From UBA3496 sp964558115 (GTDB lineage: Bacteria; UBA8248): a stretch of 24,145 nucleotides of DNA. The notes under the pieces are model-generated. The model saw nothing but the letters and a program-made list of their open reading frames with translations. It ran no database searches and was not told the origin of the DNA. The stretch lies in NCBI GenBank assembly GCA_964558115.1, contig CAZLCI010000031.1, positions 1-24,145 of the forward strand. Direction: 5' to 3'. A program made the position numbers and the translations under genes. Of this stretch, positions 6,657 through 14,849 are shown in pieces. The stretch's first letter is position 1. Each line of letters begins with the position of its first letter.

Positions 6657-8612
6657 ATGGTTGAGCAAAAACAATTAGACACTTTACTTAAAGAAAATCG
6701 TGTTTTTAAGCCTAAAAGTTCATTTTCTAAAAAGGCTCATGTAAGTTCAATGTCTGAATATAAAAAAATGTACAATGAATCGGTAAAAACACCAGGTAAA
6801 TTTTGGTCTAAAGTTGCGAAAGAGTTTGTCTGGTTTAAAAATTGGAAAAAAGTTCTTGAATGGAAAGAACCCCATTCGAAATGGTTTGTCGGCGGACAGA
6901 CAAATCTAGCTTACAATTGTCTTGATCGTCATTTGACCACATGGAAAAAAAATAAGGCGGCGATTATTTGGGAAGGTGAGCCAGGTGATTCAAGGATTTT
7001 AACTTATCAAGAACTTCATCGTGAAGTTTGCAAATTTTCAAATTGTTTAAAAAAAATAGGAATTAAAAAACGAGATAGGGTTGTTATCTATATGCCACAA
7101 ACCCCTGAGGCTGCAATCGCTATGCTTGCGTGTGCGCGTATAGGTGCTCCTCATAGTGTAGTTTTTGCAGGGTTTAGTGCTAACTCTTTAAGAGATCGTA
7201 TACAAGATGCGAAGGCAACTGCAGTTTTAACTGCTGATGGTGGTTGGAGAAGAGGCAAAGTTGTACCTTTAAAAGAAAGCACAGATGAAGCGCTCAAAAA
7301 ATGTCCATCTGTAAAAAGTGTGGTTGTTTTAAAGAGAACTGAAAATACAGTTAAGATGAAGAAAGGGAGAGATTATTGGTGGCATGATTTAATGTCAAAT
7401 TCTTCTGAAAAAAATGATGCTGCAAAATTGGATTCTGAGCATCCATTGTATATTTTATATACTAGTGGGACTACAGGAAAACCGAAGGGTATCGTCCACA
7501 CAACAGGTGGTTATATGTGTGGGACATACTTGACTACTAAATACGTTTTTGATTTAAAAGACGATGATACATATTGGTGTACGGCAGATATTGGGTGGGT
7601 TACAGGACATAGTTATATTGTCTATGGACCACTTCTTAATGGTGCTACTACAGTCATGTACGAAGGAGCTCCAAACTTCCCAGATTCGGGTCGTTTTTGG
7701 GATATAGTCCAGAAATATAAAGTAAACATTTTTTACACGGCACCTACAGCAATTCGTGCGTTTATGAAATGGGGAGACGAACATCCCGAGAGTAGAGATT
7801 TATCATCTTTACGTCTGCTAGGTACAGTCGGAGAACCCATAAATCCAGAGGCCTGGATGTGGTATCACGAAAAAATAGGAAAAAAGAAATGTCCGATTGT
7901 TGATACATGGTGGCAGACTGAAACAGGGTCAATTATGATTTCACCCTTACCTGGAGCAACTCCCCTTAAACCTGGCACTGCAACACTTCCTTTGTTTGGT
8001 GTTGTTCCTGATATTGTTGACAAAGATGGAGTATCTGTTGGATCTAAAGGTGGTGGACTTTTGATTATTAGAAAACCATGGCCATCTATGCTTAGAACTA
8101 TTTGGGGAGATGATAAGAGATATAAAAAACAATATTGGAGTGACATAAAAGGATGTTATTTTACAGGAGATGGGGCACGAAAAGATAAAGACGGCTACGT
8201 TTGGATCATGGGTCGCGTAGATGATGTAATAAATATATCTGGACATCGTCTTGGAACTATGGAAGTTGAAAGTGCGCTTGTTGCTAACCCTCTTGTTGCA
8301 GAGGCTGCGTGTGTTGGAATTCCCCATGAAATAAAAGGAGAATCTATAGGAGCATTTGTTACGCTCAAAGGTAAAAATAAAAAGAATAGAAAATTAGAAA
8401 AAGAACTTTCTGACTGGGTTGTGAAAGAAATTGGAGCTATTGCAAGACCAGATTATATGCGATTTACAGATGCTCTTCCCAAAACTCGAAGTGGTAAAAT
8501 AATGCGTCGTTTGCTCCGAGATATTGCTAAAGGATCTGATAAGATCGGAGATACATCAACATTGGAGGATGTCTCTGTTTTACAAAGTCTTCAGGCATAT
8601 CAAGACGAATAA
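6657..8612 (+). CDS. acs: Acetyl-CoA synthetase (AMP-forming)
   Basis: 651 residues from the ATG chosen by its Shine-Dalgarno, matching the roughly 650 of the family. It activates acetate with ATP and CoA through acetyl-AMP in the cytoplasm. ANL-superfamily motifs are present: the P-loop YTSGTTGKPKG, the A5 motif DTWWQTETGSIMISPLPG, the hinge-region GRVDDVINISGHRLGT and the C-terminal PKTRSGKIMRRLLR. The Lys of that last motif is needed for adenylation and is the site acetylated in Salmonella and E. coli Acs. The WWQTE tryptophan favours acetate over longer acyl substrates. It follows the thi operon by 60 bases on the same strand; it may have its own promoter in the AT-rich gap, but no clear one is visible. 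It ends 11 bases from convergent nadK. Confidence 0.95.
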   Translation: MVEQKQLDTLLKENRVFKPKSSFSKKAHVSSMSEYKKMYNESVKTPGKFWSKVAKEFVWFKNWKKVLEWKEPHSKWFVGGQTNLAYNCLDRHLTTWKKNKAAIIWEGEPGDSRILTYQELHREVCKFSNCLKKIGIKKRDRVVIYMPQTPEAAIAMLACARIGAPHSVVFAGFSANSLRDRIQDAKATAVLTADGGWRRGKVVPLKESTDEALKKCPSVKSVVVLKRTENTVKMKKGRDYWWHDLMSNSSEKNDAAKLDSEHPLYILYTSGTTGKPKGIVHTTGGYMCGTYLTTKYVFDLKDDDTYWCTADIGWVTGHSYIVYGPLLNGATTVMYEGAPNFPDSGRFWDIVQKYKVNIFYTAPTAIRAFMKWGDEHPESRDLSSLRLLGTVGEPINPEAWMWYHEKIGKKKCPIVDTWWQTETGSIMISPLPGATPLKPGTATLPLFGVVPDIVDKDGVSVGSKGGGLLIIRKPWPSMLRTIWGDDKRYKKQYWSDIKGCYFTGDGARKDKDGYVWIMGRVDDVINISGHRLGTMEVESALVANPLVAEAACVGIPHEIKGESIGAFVTLKGKNKKNRKLEKELSDWVVKEIGAIARPDYMRFTDALPKTRSGKIMRRLLRDIAKGSDKIGDTSTLEDVSVLQSLQAYQDE

Positions 8613-8623
8613 GATTTTTTAGT

Positions 8624-9520
8624 TTAGCGCTGGCTGTTTTTTCTTGGGTCTGTCTCCCAGTTTAATTTATCTCTGAGAGTGTTGAAAAAATTTGCCCCTT
8701 TCGGTCTTACCATTTTAATTCCGTGAGAGCTTTTAATTATTCGTATTTTACTTCCAGATTCAAGTTCAATACCTGGGAAACCATCCAGTGATAAAAGTGC
8801 GTTTTCCTTAAATTGACCCTCTCTATATGAATACCCCACTTCAATTTCGGAGTCTGCAGATACAACTATAGGTCTATTACTTAAAGTATGTGGACAAATA
8901 AGATTTATTATCATTACATCCATATCAGGAATAATCAAAGGACCTCCTGCAGATAATGAGTACGCAGTAGATCCAGTAGGAGTAGCTATAATTAATCCAT
9001 CAGACCTGAAATTCCCCATTTGATTTCCATTAACGCTAATTTCGGTTTCAATCATGTGTGAAACAGGTCCAGCAGTTAAGACTAAATCATTAAGAGCGTC
9101 ATGAATTTTCTCTTTTTTGGAACCTTTGCAAATAAGAGTACTAAGTCTCATTCTTGATTCAACAACATATTCGTCTTTTAAAAGGATTCTTTCTAATGCA
9201 GGAAGTAATTCGAAAATTGGAATATCAGCCAAGAATCCAAGATGTCCAGTATTTACACCTAAAATAAGAGGCCCTTCATTCGAAAGTTCATGAACTGCAC
9301 GCAAAATTGAACCATCACCGCCGAAAACTATCAACAAATCTGTTTCTTTCGCTATTTCTTCCTTTGGAACGGTAGTAAATGGACCAGATACATTAGAGAA
9401 AGTTTCATCTAGAATAACATCAATTTTATTATGAAAGAGCCAATTGACTATTTTACTAAAGTCAAAAGTTGATTTTTTTCCTGAAGACCAACTTGAAAGA
9501 CCTATTCTTTTAAATGCCAT
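8624..9520 (-). CDS. nadK: NAD kinase
   Basis: 298 residues, normal length. NadK phosphorylates NAD to NADP with ATP in the cytoplasm. Diagnostic motifs are GGDG (67-70) in LLIVFGGDGSILRA, NTGHLGFLAD (90-99), NDLVL (144-148), the glycine-rich SDGLIIATPTGSTAYSLS stretch (173-190) with AGGP (191-194), and CPHTLSNRPIV (209-219). AGGG lies about 8 bases before the ATG. It is the last of three minus-strand genes (dtd, TIGR02757 protein, nadK), 94 bases after the second, so it may also have its own promoter. Confidence 0.95.
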   Translation of the reverse strand: MAFKRIGLSSWSSGKKSTFDFSKIVNWLFHNKIDVILDETFSNVSGPFTTVPKEEIAKETDLLIVFGGDGSILRAVHELSNEGPLILGVNTGHLGFLADIPIFELLPALERILLKDEYVVESRMRLSTLICKGSKKEKIHDALNDLVLTAGPVSHMIETEISVNGNQMGNFRSDGLIIATPTGSTAYSLSAGGPLIIPDMDVMIINLICPHTLSNRPIVVSADSEIEVGYSYREGQFKENALLSLDGFPGIELESGSKIRIIKSSHGIKMVRPKGANFFNTLRDKLNWETDPRKNSQR

Positions 9521-9614
9521 ATAAACATCCCTTTCAACAATTAAGAGGAGAAGGGTATCTCAAAAATATCAATCACTGCAACTGTTTCTGAAAGTGGAAA
9601 CTTAATAGCAATAG

Positions 9615-10532
9615 TTATTTTTTATTAAAATCTTTTTGGATTTTTGATTTATCCCAGTTGACGCAGATTTCTTTAATAGGACATCTACAGCAAATTTCTA
9701 TTATACATTTCTTTGGGCAATGCTTAAGTATCCCTAGGCGAGAGATTGCAAAATCAAAACGGGTTGGATCGATAGGATCGATTTTTTTTAATGAATTTGT
9801 GATATCTTCTGCCATCAAAAAGTTCATTCTAGTTCTTTTTGTTAGACCAATTTGCACACAAATTTTAGCCATATGTGTATCCAAAGGAATAGTCAATTGA
9901 TTTGTATGGATAGAGTCCCAGAGACCTAAATCTATTCCATCTGAAGGGCGAATAACCCAACGGAGAAAAAGATTAAAACGTTTGCATGGACTAGATTTAG
10001 AAGGATCAGGAAGTAAGTATTGTAAACCGCGCTTTCCTTTTTCATTAATTTTTATATTTTCTGATTCGTTTATTAGTTTATTTCTAAAATGGGTGAGTGA
10101 ACCTCTTAAGGTTTCTTCATTTTCTTTATAATCTCTAAGGAAGCATTTTTCTAATGAGCCGTATTTCTTAAGTATTGAAGATAAGATCAACATAAAAGTT
10201 TTTATTGTATCACTGTTGATCCATCTATATTTAAATTCTCTAAATAGTTCGTTATTCATTTTAGGGTTCAAATTGAGTAACTTATTAGAAGGATTTTTGC
10301 CTAATTGAAAGAAAATTGTTTTAAGCGTTTTTCGAATATAGGTTATGTTGCCAAAAGCAAATGTGGAAGAGATAAATGCAACTAATTCTTGGTCTCTGGA
10401 GTCTTTGTATTCGTGTACTATCCCAATTGGGTCACTATCTAAAAAACTTTTTTGGTTATATTTTTTGAAAACAATTTCGAGTTTTCTCTTCATTAAGAAT
10501 ATGTCTTTGGGTTGATGCTTATTTAGGCTCAT
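9615..10532 (-). CDS. TIGR02757 (DUF2400) family protein
   Basis: 305 residues. The order of conserved blocks matches TIGR02757: DPIGIVHEYKDSRDQELVAFISSTFAFGN early (here split over 34-62), a central helical region, GLQYLLPDP (169-177), PCKRFNLFLRWVIRPSDGIDLGLW (182-205, quoted in parts: PCKR, FLRWVIRP, DGIDLGLW), IPLDTHMAKI (215-224) and a Cys-rich end. That last part has Cys at 272, 276, 281, 282, 284 and 290, including CxxC and Cx5C spacing like the iron-sulfur loop of endonuclease III-type glycosylases. The LDTH plus Cys-cluster ending suggests a distant HhH-GPD-like protein, but no activity is known for the family. The ATG at 10532 overlaps dtd by 14 bases; an internal ATG at 10493 is possible. 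Neither start has a strong ribosome binding site. Confidence 0.85.
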   Translation of the reverse strand: MSLNKHQPKDIFLMKRKLEIVFKKYNQKSFLDSDPIGIVHEYKDSRDQELVAFISSTFAFGNITYIRKTLKTIFFQLGKNPSNKLLNLNPKMNNELFREFKYRWINSDTIKTFMLILSSILKKYGSLEKCFLRDYKENEETLRGSLTHFRNKLINESENIKINEKGKRGLQYLLPDPSKSSPCKRFNLFLRWVIRPSDGIDLGLWDSIHTNQLTIPLDTHMAKICVQIGLTKRTRMNFLMAEDITNSLKKIDPIDPTRFDFAISRLGILKHCPKKCIIEICCRCPIKEICVNWDKSKIQKDFNKK

Positions 10533-10965
10533 TTTCCGTATCTATAATTAGAGTGAAAGGTCCATCATTTGTTAATGAAATTTCCATTTCTTTTCCAAAA
10601 TATCCAGTCCTAGTAATAATTTTATTTCGTATTAATTCTGAAACGAATGCATCATATATTGTTTTTGCTATTTTCTTATTTGCTGCTAATTCAAAAGATG
10701 GTCTTCTTCCTTTATCGGTTTTTGCATGAAGAGTGAATTGACTTACTACCATTAATTCACCATTTATTTCTTTTATAGAGACTTCTTTATTGTTGGACAT
10801 AAAAATTCTTAAATTTAAAATTTTTTTTGTAATATTTGCGATATCCTCTAAAGTATCTTTTTTTGATATCCCAAGTAAAATCAGGGCACCTTTACCTACT
10901 TTGTTTATTAAATTCCCGTTATAGAAAACAGAACATCTTTTTATTCTTTGTAAAACAATTCTCAT
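10519..10965 (-). CDS. dtd: D-aminoacyl-tRNA deacylase
   Basis: 148 residues, standard length. Dtd hydrolyses D-aminoacyl-tRNAs (and mischarged Gly-tRNA-Ala), keeping D-residues out of protein synthesis. Both family motifs are clear: SQFTL (75-79) and the cross-dimer Gly-cisPro motif NDGPFT (133-138), with TGYFGKEMEISL before it. AAAGG sits about 7 bases before the ATG at 10965. It is the first gene of the minus-strand set and overlaps the next by 14 bases, so the two are probably translationally coupled. The leader of 95 bases is shared back-to-back with the HTH/receiver gene. Confidence 0.96.
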   Translation of the reverse strand: MRIVLQRIKRCSVFYNGNLINKVGKGALILLGISKKDTLEDIANITKKILNLRIFMSNNKEVSIKEINGELMVVSQFTLHAKTDKGRRPSFELAANKKIAKTIYDAFVSELIRNKIITRTGYFGKEMEISLTNDGPFTLIIDTENEPK

Positions 10966-11060
10966 GTTTAACCTTTAAAATTAATTCGAATATTGTAAAT
11001 AAAAAGACATTTTACTAAAAAATGAAAAACATTTAATCTAGCTTTATCTTATTCTATTTT

Positions 11061-11627
11061 TTGGTATTTTTTGATTTGAAAAAAAAAGCTCTTACAACTT
11101 TTGAGGCAGCAGTAATAAGCGATGTAACTCATGTTACTATTCAGAACTGGATAAAAAAAGGATGGATTAAAGCTTATAGAACTGCGGGAGGACACAGGAG
11201 GATTGAAACTGAACATCTTTCTGAATTTTTAAATTCAAAAAAAATACCGATAAATAGTAATGTTAATGATGGTTTGTTTAAAGTTTTAATTTTAGAAGAT
11301 GATAAGAATATATCTGATTTAATTCGTCTACATCTTGTCTCTAGATCAAAAATATATCATGTTAGAGTCGTAGAAAATCTCTTCAGTGCAGGTTTCCTTT
11401 TTGGTTCATACAAGCCTAGTTTGGTTGTTATTGATGTCTGTTTTCCTGATATTGATTTAATGCAGGTTTACCAAGAAATGAAAGAGAATGGATTTTCGGA
11501 TAAAATTAAAATCATGATTATAAACTCTGGAAGGTCACAAAAATCATTTTCTTCTATCTCTGATTTTACCTCTTCTAGAATTTATAATGTCCCTGAAGAA
11601 ATTAGTGAGTTGATGGAGAGTTTATGA
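11061..11627 (+). CDS. HTH (BldC/excisionase-like) protein fused to a degenerate receiver domain
   Basis: 188 residues from TTG 11061; TTG 11076 (five codons later) is equally possible, and there is no ATG and no strong ribosome binding site. Residues about 10-60 form a MerR/BldC-type winged helix: LTTFEAA, the recognition helix VTHVTIQNWIKKG and the wing TAGGHRRI (41-48). Residues about 73-188 resemble a CheY-like receiver: acidic pocket ILEDD (E79, D80, D81), candidate phospho-acceptor Asp125 in VVIDVCFPD 45 residues later, and Ser156 at strand 4. The invariant strand-5 Lys (usually KP) is missing; the region reads IYNVPEE. The DNA-binding part comes first, the reverse of most response regulators, and no histidine kinase is adjacent. 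It may be an atypical, phosphorylation-independent regulator. Targets are unknown; the divergent dtd operon is one candidate. Confidence 0.7.
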   Translation: MVFFDLKKKALTTFEAAVISDVTHVTIQNWIKKGWIKAYRTAGGHRRIETEHLSEFLNSKKIPINSNVNDGLFKVLILEDDKNISDLIRLHLVSRSKIYHVRVVENLFSAGFLFGSYKPSLVVIDVCFPDIDLMQVYQEMKENGFSDKIKIMIINSGRSQKSFSSISDFTSSRIYNVPEEISELMESL

Positions 11628-11668
11628 GATTTTATATCTGAGAATTTAGTAATATATTAAATCAAATA

Positions 11669-12544
11669 TTATTCTTCATCTTTTTTCTTATTTTTTTGAT
11701 CTTTTTGTCTTAGGAACATTTCTACTTCATCTACTAAATTTTCTCCTGAAGGCAGTTCCTCATCAGATAAAGAATTCTTGGATTCAATCAGTCGATCTAC
11801 ATAATCCCTTACGGGTTTGTTTTTACTTATAGCAATTTCAACTTTTTCTTCAAATTCAGAGACGTTTTTTTCTAGTTCGATGGTATTAAATTCTAATGAT
11901 AGAATTTTTGAGACTTTTGCTATAAGTGCAAGAATAGCTTTTGGATTAGGAGAAAAATTTACATAGTGAGGTACGTTTGCCCAAATACTAACAGTTGGAA
12001 TATCCTTTTCTTTGAACTTGTCGTTTAGTATTCCTAGAATTCCAGTTGGTCCTTCGTAACGTGATTTACTAATACCAAGAAATGAAGCAAAATCCGGATC
12101 TGTGGTGCTTCCACTTACTGAAATTGGGTCTCCATGAAAGACATCTGCAATTAGGCCTCCCATGCTAATCACTTTACTTACAGATTGGTCTTTAACTAGA
12201 GTAAGAATTGTATCGCAAAAACTTTGCCAATGATAATTGGGTTCAATACCTTGAAGTATGATTAAGTCGTAATCAAGTTCAGGAGTTAAGCATGCATAAA
12301 ATATATTCTCTGGCCAAGAAATTTCTCTCTCTTTTAGTTTATTTAGATAGACTAAAGGTCTTGTTTGTTGAAAATTATAGAATGAGTCAGCTTCAATCTC
12401 AGCAAAGTTTTTTCCACCTAATTGATCTACAATGAAATCACTAGTAGAGGTCGCTGAACTACTAGCATCATTCCATCCGGAAAAAGACATAATAAGTACT
12501 GGATTTCTAAGTTGTAATTTTTTATTGTAAGAAAGAAATTTCAA
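11669..12544 (-). CDS. PAC2 family protein
   Basis: 291 residues. The sequence follows the PAC2 (proteasome assembly chaperone 2-like) family: PVLIMSFSGWNDASSSAT near the start (15-32), LDYDLIILQGIEPNYHW in the middle, then MGGLIADVFHGDP, YEGPTGILGILND, and IWANVPHYVNFSPNP. The last 60 residues are charged and Lys/Glu-rich, typical of bacterial members. Bacterial PAC2 proteins are best known in actinobacteria and a few other phyla; their function is not established, and no proteasome gene is nearby. The start is TTG 12544, supported by AGAGGA six bases upstream. The gene is alone on its strand, convergent with the HTH/receiver gene and divergent from fabG. Confidence 0.85.
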   Translation of the reverse strand: MKFLSYNKKLQLRNPVLIMSFSGWNDASSSATSTSDFIVDQLGGKNFAEIEADSFYNFQQTRPLVYLNKLKEREISWPENIFYACLTPELDYDLIILQGIEPNYHWQSFCDTILTLVKDQSVSKVISMGGLIADVFHGDPISVSGSTTDPDFASFLGISKSRYEGPTGILGILNDKFKEKDIPTVSIWANVPHYVNFSPNPKAILALIAKVSKILSLEFNTIELEKNVSEFEEKVEIAISKNKPVRDYVDRLIESKNSLSDEELPSGENLVDEVEMFLRQKDQKNKKKDEE

Positions 12545-12693
12545 TATCGGTCCTCTTTTATATGAAAAGATGATTTCTTGAAAAATACATGGCTTTAACC
12601 TAAATCAATTAGTATTATATCTTATAGTTTAATATTTCAAAGTTCTTTTTAGAAAGTGCTTTGGTAAAAATAAGATATTAAGAGGTTGAAAAA

Positions 12694-13446
12694 ATGAAAA
12701 TAGATTTAAATGGAAAAATTGCACTTGTAACAGGAGGTAGCAGAGGTATTGGAAGAGCTACTTGTATTGCTTTGGCAAAAGCAGGTGCTTTTGTTGCAGT
12801 GAACTATAACAGTTCAACTGAAGAAGCAAAACAAACTGTTAGTGATATTGATTCATACGGAGGAAAATCAGAAATTTTTAAAGCTGATGTTTCTTCTGAA
12901 GAAGAAGTAAGTAATATGTTTAATGAAGTAAAAGACAAGCTTGGTACTATAGATATTTTGGTTAATAATGGAGGTGTTATTGCTGATTCTTTACTTATTT
13001 CAATGACCTCAAAAGCTTGGGATAAAGTAATCGATATTAATTTAGGTGGAGTTTACAATTGTACTAGAGAAGCTATTAAAATTATGATTCGAAAAAAGAA
13101 AGGTAAGGTTATTAATATTTCTTCAGTAATTGCGCTTTCTGGTGGTGCCGGTCAAGCTAATTATGCTGCTGCAAAGGCTGGAATCATTTCTTTTACTAGG
13201 GCTTGTGCGGTTGAGATGGGGAAACGTGGAATTCAGTTTAATACTATTTTACCGGGAATGATTGTCACAGATATGAGTAGTAAAGTACGTGAAATCGCTG
13301 GCGAAGATATTTTAAAAAAAATTCCCGCTGGAAGATTTGGAGAACCATCTGAAATTGCTGACTTAGTTCTTTTTCTATCATCTCCTTTTTCTAACTATAT
13401 TAATGGTTCTGCTATTCCTGTTGATGGTGGACTATTAACGATGTAA
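12694..13446 (+). CDS. fabG: 3-oxoacyl-[ACP] reductase FabG
   Basis: 250 residues, a short-chain dehydrogenase of typical FabG size. FabG reduces 3-oxoacyl-ACP to 3-hydroxyacyl-ACP with NADPH during fatty-acid elongation. Cofactor motif GGSRGIG (14-20) and catalytic residues N116, S144, Y157 and K161 are all in place (DINLGG, NISSV, YAAAK). The loop normally NNAG reads NNGG (91-94). The ending GSAIPVDGGLLTM is standard. Neighbouring acpS starts just after its stop, which supports a fatty-acid role over another SDR. AGAGG (12681-12685) precedes the ATG by eight bases. Confidence 0.92.
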   Translation: MKIDLNGKIALVTGGSRGIGRATCIALAKAGAFVAVNYNSSTEEAKQTVSDIDSYGGKSEIFKADVSSEEEVSNMFNEVKDKLGTIDILVNNGGVIADSLLISMTSKAWDKVIDINLGGVYNCTREAIKIMIRKKKGKVINISSVIALSGGAGQANYAAAKAGIISFTRACAVEMGKRGIQFNTILPGMIVTDMSSKVREIAGEDILKKIPAGRFGEPSEIADLVLFLSSPFSNYINGSAIPVDGGLLTM

Positions 13447-13448
13447 AT

Positions 13449-13453
13449 GGAGA
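13449..13453 (+). promoter_or_regulatory. Ribosome binding site GGAGA placing the acpS start at 13462
   Basis: GGAGA overlaps the in-frame ATG at 13447 and is eight bases before the ATG at 13462, which therefore is the likelier start. Confidence 0.6.
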
Positions 13454-13461
13454 TAGAAAGT

Positions 13462-13851
13462 ATGCTTATTTCGCAAGGTGTAGATATTGTAGATATATTA
13501 AGAATTAAAGATGTTATGGGTAGGAGAAAGTCATTTCAAAATAAAGTTTTTACTAGTTATGAAATGTCATTTTGCTTTGATCGTTACAATCCATTTCCGC
13601 ATTTTGCAGCTCGTTTTGCTGCAAAAGAAGCTTGTTTAAAGGCTTTAGGAATAGGATTAGGTGGGTTTGGTGGTGTGAATAGATTAAAAGAAATTGAAAT
13701 AAAGTCAGAAGAAACTGGTCAACCAGTTTTATGTTTGTCTGGGTCGGTTGAAAAATTAACAATTGAAAGATCAGTAACTCAAATCTCAGTATCATTAAGC
13801 CATACATTTGAATTAGCAATAGCTTCAGTTTTTTTAATGAGTATGAATTAG
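13462..13851 (+). CDS. acpS: Holo-[acyl-carrier-protein] synthase
   Basis: 129 residues from the ATG at 13462, the usual length; this start puts the Mg-binding Asp of GVDIVDI at position 8, as in known AcpS proteins. The enzyme moves 4'-phosphopantetheine from CoA to the conserved Ser of ACP. The second metal residue is Glu56 in RFAAKEACLKALG, and the tail VSLSHTFELAIASV is the conserved final strand. The gene starts 15 bases after fabG ends, so the two are cotranscribed and perhaps coupled. acpP itself is not in the window. Confidence 0.94.
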   Translation: MLISQGVDIVDILRIKDVMGRRKSFQNKVFTSYEMSFCFDRYNPFPHFAARFAAKEACLKALGIGLGGFGGVNRLKEIEIKSEETGQPVLCLSGSVEKLTIERSVTQISVSLSHTFELAIASVFLMSMN

Positions 13852-13902
13852 TTACATTTGTTTCTGTAAGATCTTATTTTTCATTTTTAAATTCTTGGTA
13901 TT

Positions 13903-14841
13903 ATGCCTAAAAAAAAAAAGAAAAGAACTAAGGATAGAAGTAGATTTTTTCAAAGATTGGAATTCTTTTTCTTTATTCCTTTTTTCAAGATCATTCCATG
14001 GATTCCTTTTTTTATATGTAAAACTTTGGCTGTAACTGTAAGTTTTTTAATTTTTAGATTTGCAAAAGGAAGAAGGAAGATAACTCTATATAATTTGTCT
14101 GTTGTTTTTCCTAAATGGGACAGAAAAAAAATAATTCACACAGGCAAACAAAGTACTTATTCATTTGTTATGACCGCAGTTGAATCCCTCAAATATAATA
14201 AAGTTTTAAATAGTCCTAAAGCGTTGTCCTTTATTCATAAAAATTTTTATAACTTTGATGTATTTAATGAACGCGTCAATTTTTTTCATAGAGAAAGTGA
14301 AGGATGTATTTTTATAGTTCCGCATCTAGGTAATTGGGAATTCCTATTGCACGCTGGAACAATTGCAGGAATACCATTAACTGTGCCAGTGAGAAATTTA
14401 GACAATCCATATTTACAGGAGAGTCTGCATAAAATTCGTTCAAATTCTGGTCAAGAAATAATCTCAAAAAGAGGAGTCCTGTTAAATATCCGGTCTTCTC
14501 TAAAGAAGGGTCGTTCTGTAGCTATACTTGCAGATCAAAACGTGGGTTCATTAGGGGAGAATATCCCGTTTTTTGGAAAGAATGCTAGTACTACGATTAC
14601 CCCTGCATTTTTTTCCCTAAATTTAAATCGTGCAATAATTCCACTTGCATGTTGCAGATCTGTAGAAGATGAGAAGTTTATTTTAATGATTGGGAATCCT
14701 ATTTATCCTAGCAAGGAGTTGAGTTCTAAAAGAAATAAAATTATAGAAATGACAATAAAATTGAATGAAGAACTAGAAAAATTTATTCTTCAATTTCCAG
14801 ATCAATATTTATGGGCACACGATCGTTGGAAGATCAAATAA
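13903..14841 (+). CDS. LpxL/HtrB-type lysophospholipid/lipid A acyltransferase
   Basis: 312 residues. A very basic N-terminus (PKKKKKRTK) is followed by hydrophobic stretches at about 20-55, probably a membrane anchor on the cytoplasmic face. The acyltransferase HX4E motif is HLGNWE (H141, E146). Other family marks are RRKITLYNLSVVFPKW (57-72), LADQNVG with IPFFGKNA after it, and the C-terminal YLWAHDRWK. Members add a secondary acyl chain from acyl-ACP to Kdo-lipid A, or acylate related glycolipids. This is the best sequence evidence for an outer membrane here, but glycolipid acyltransferases of monoderms share the fold (PatA type), so the acceptor is not certain. It follows acpS by 51 bases, in keeping with a lipid-metabolism operon. 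No strong Shine-Dalgarno is seen before the ATG. Confidence 0.85.
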   Translation: MPKKKKKRTKDRSRFFQRLEFFFFIPFFKIIPWIPFFICKTLAVTVSFLIFRFAKGRRKITLYNLSVVFPKWDRKKIIHTGKQSTYSFVMTAVESLKYNKVLNSPKALSFIHKNFYNFDVFNERVNFFHRESEGCIFIVPHLGNWEFLLHAGTIAGIPLTVPVRNLDNPYLQESLHKIRSNSGQEIISKRGVLLNIRSSLKKGRSVAILADQNVGSLGENIPFFGKNASTTITPAFFSLNLNRAIIPLACCRSVEDEKFILMIGNPIYPSKELSSKRNKIIEMTIKLNEELEKFILQFPDQYLWAHDRWKIK

Positions 14842-14849
14842 GTCTGAAA

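Noticed and set aside
7554..8327. Long open frames on the minus strand inside acs
   Set aside because: They lie in antisense to a strongly conserved gene, encode no recognisable domain and lack ribosome binding sites.
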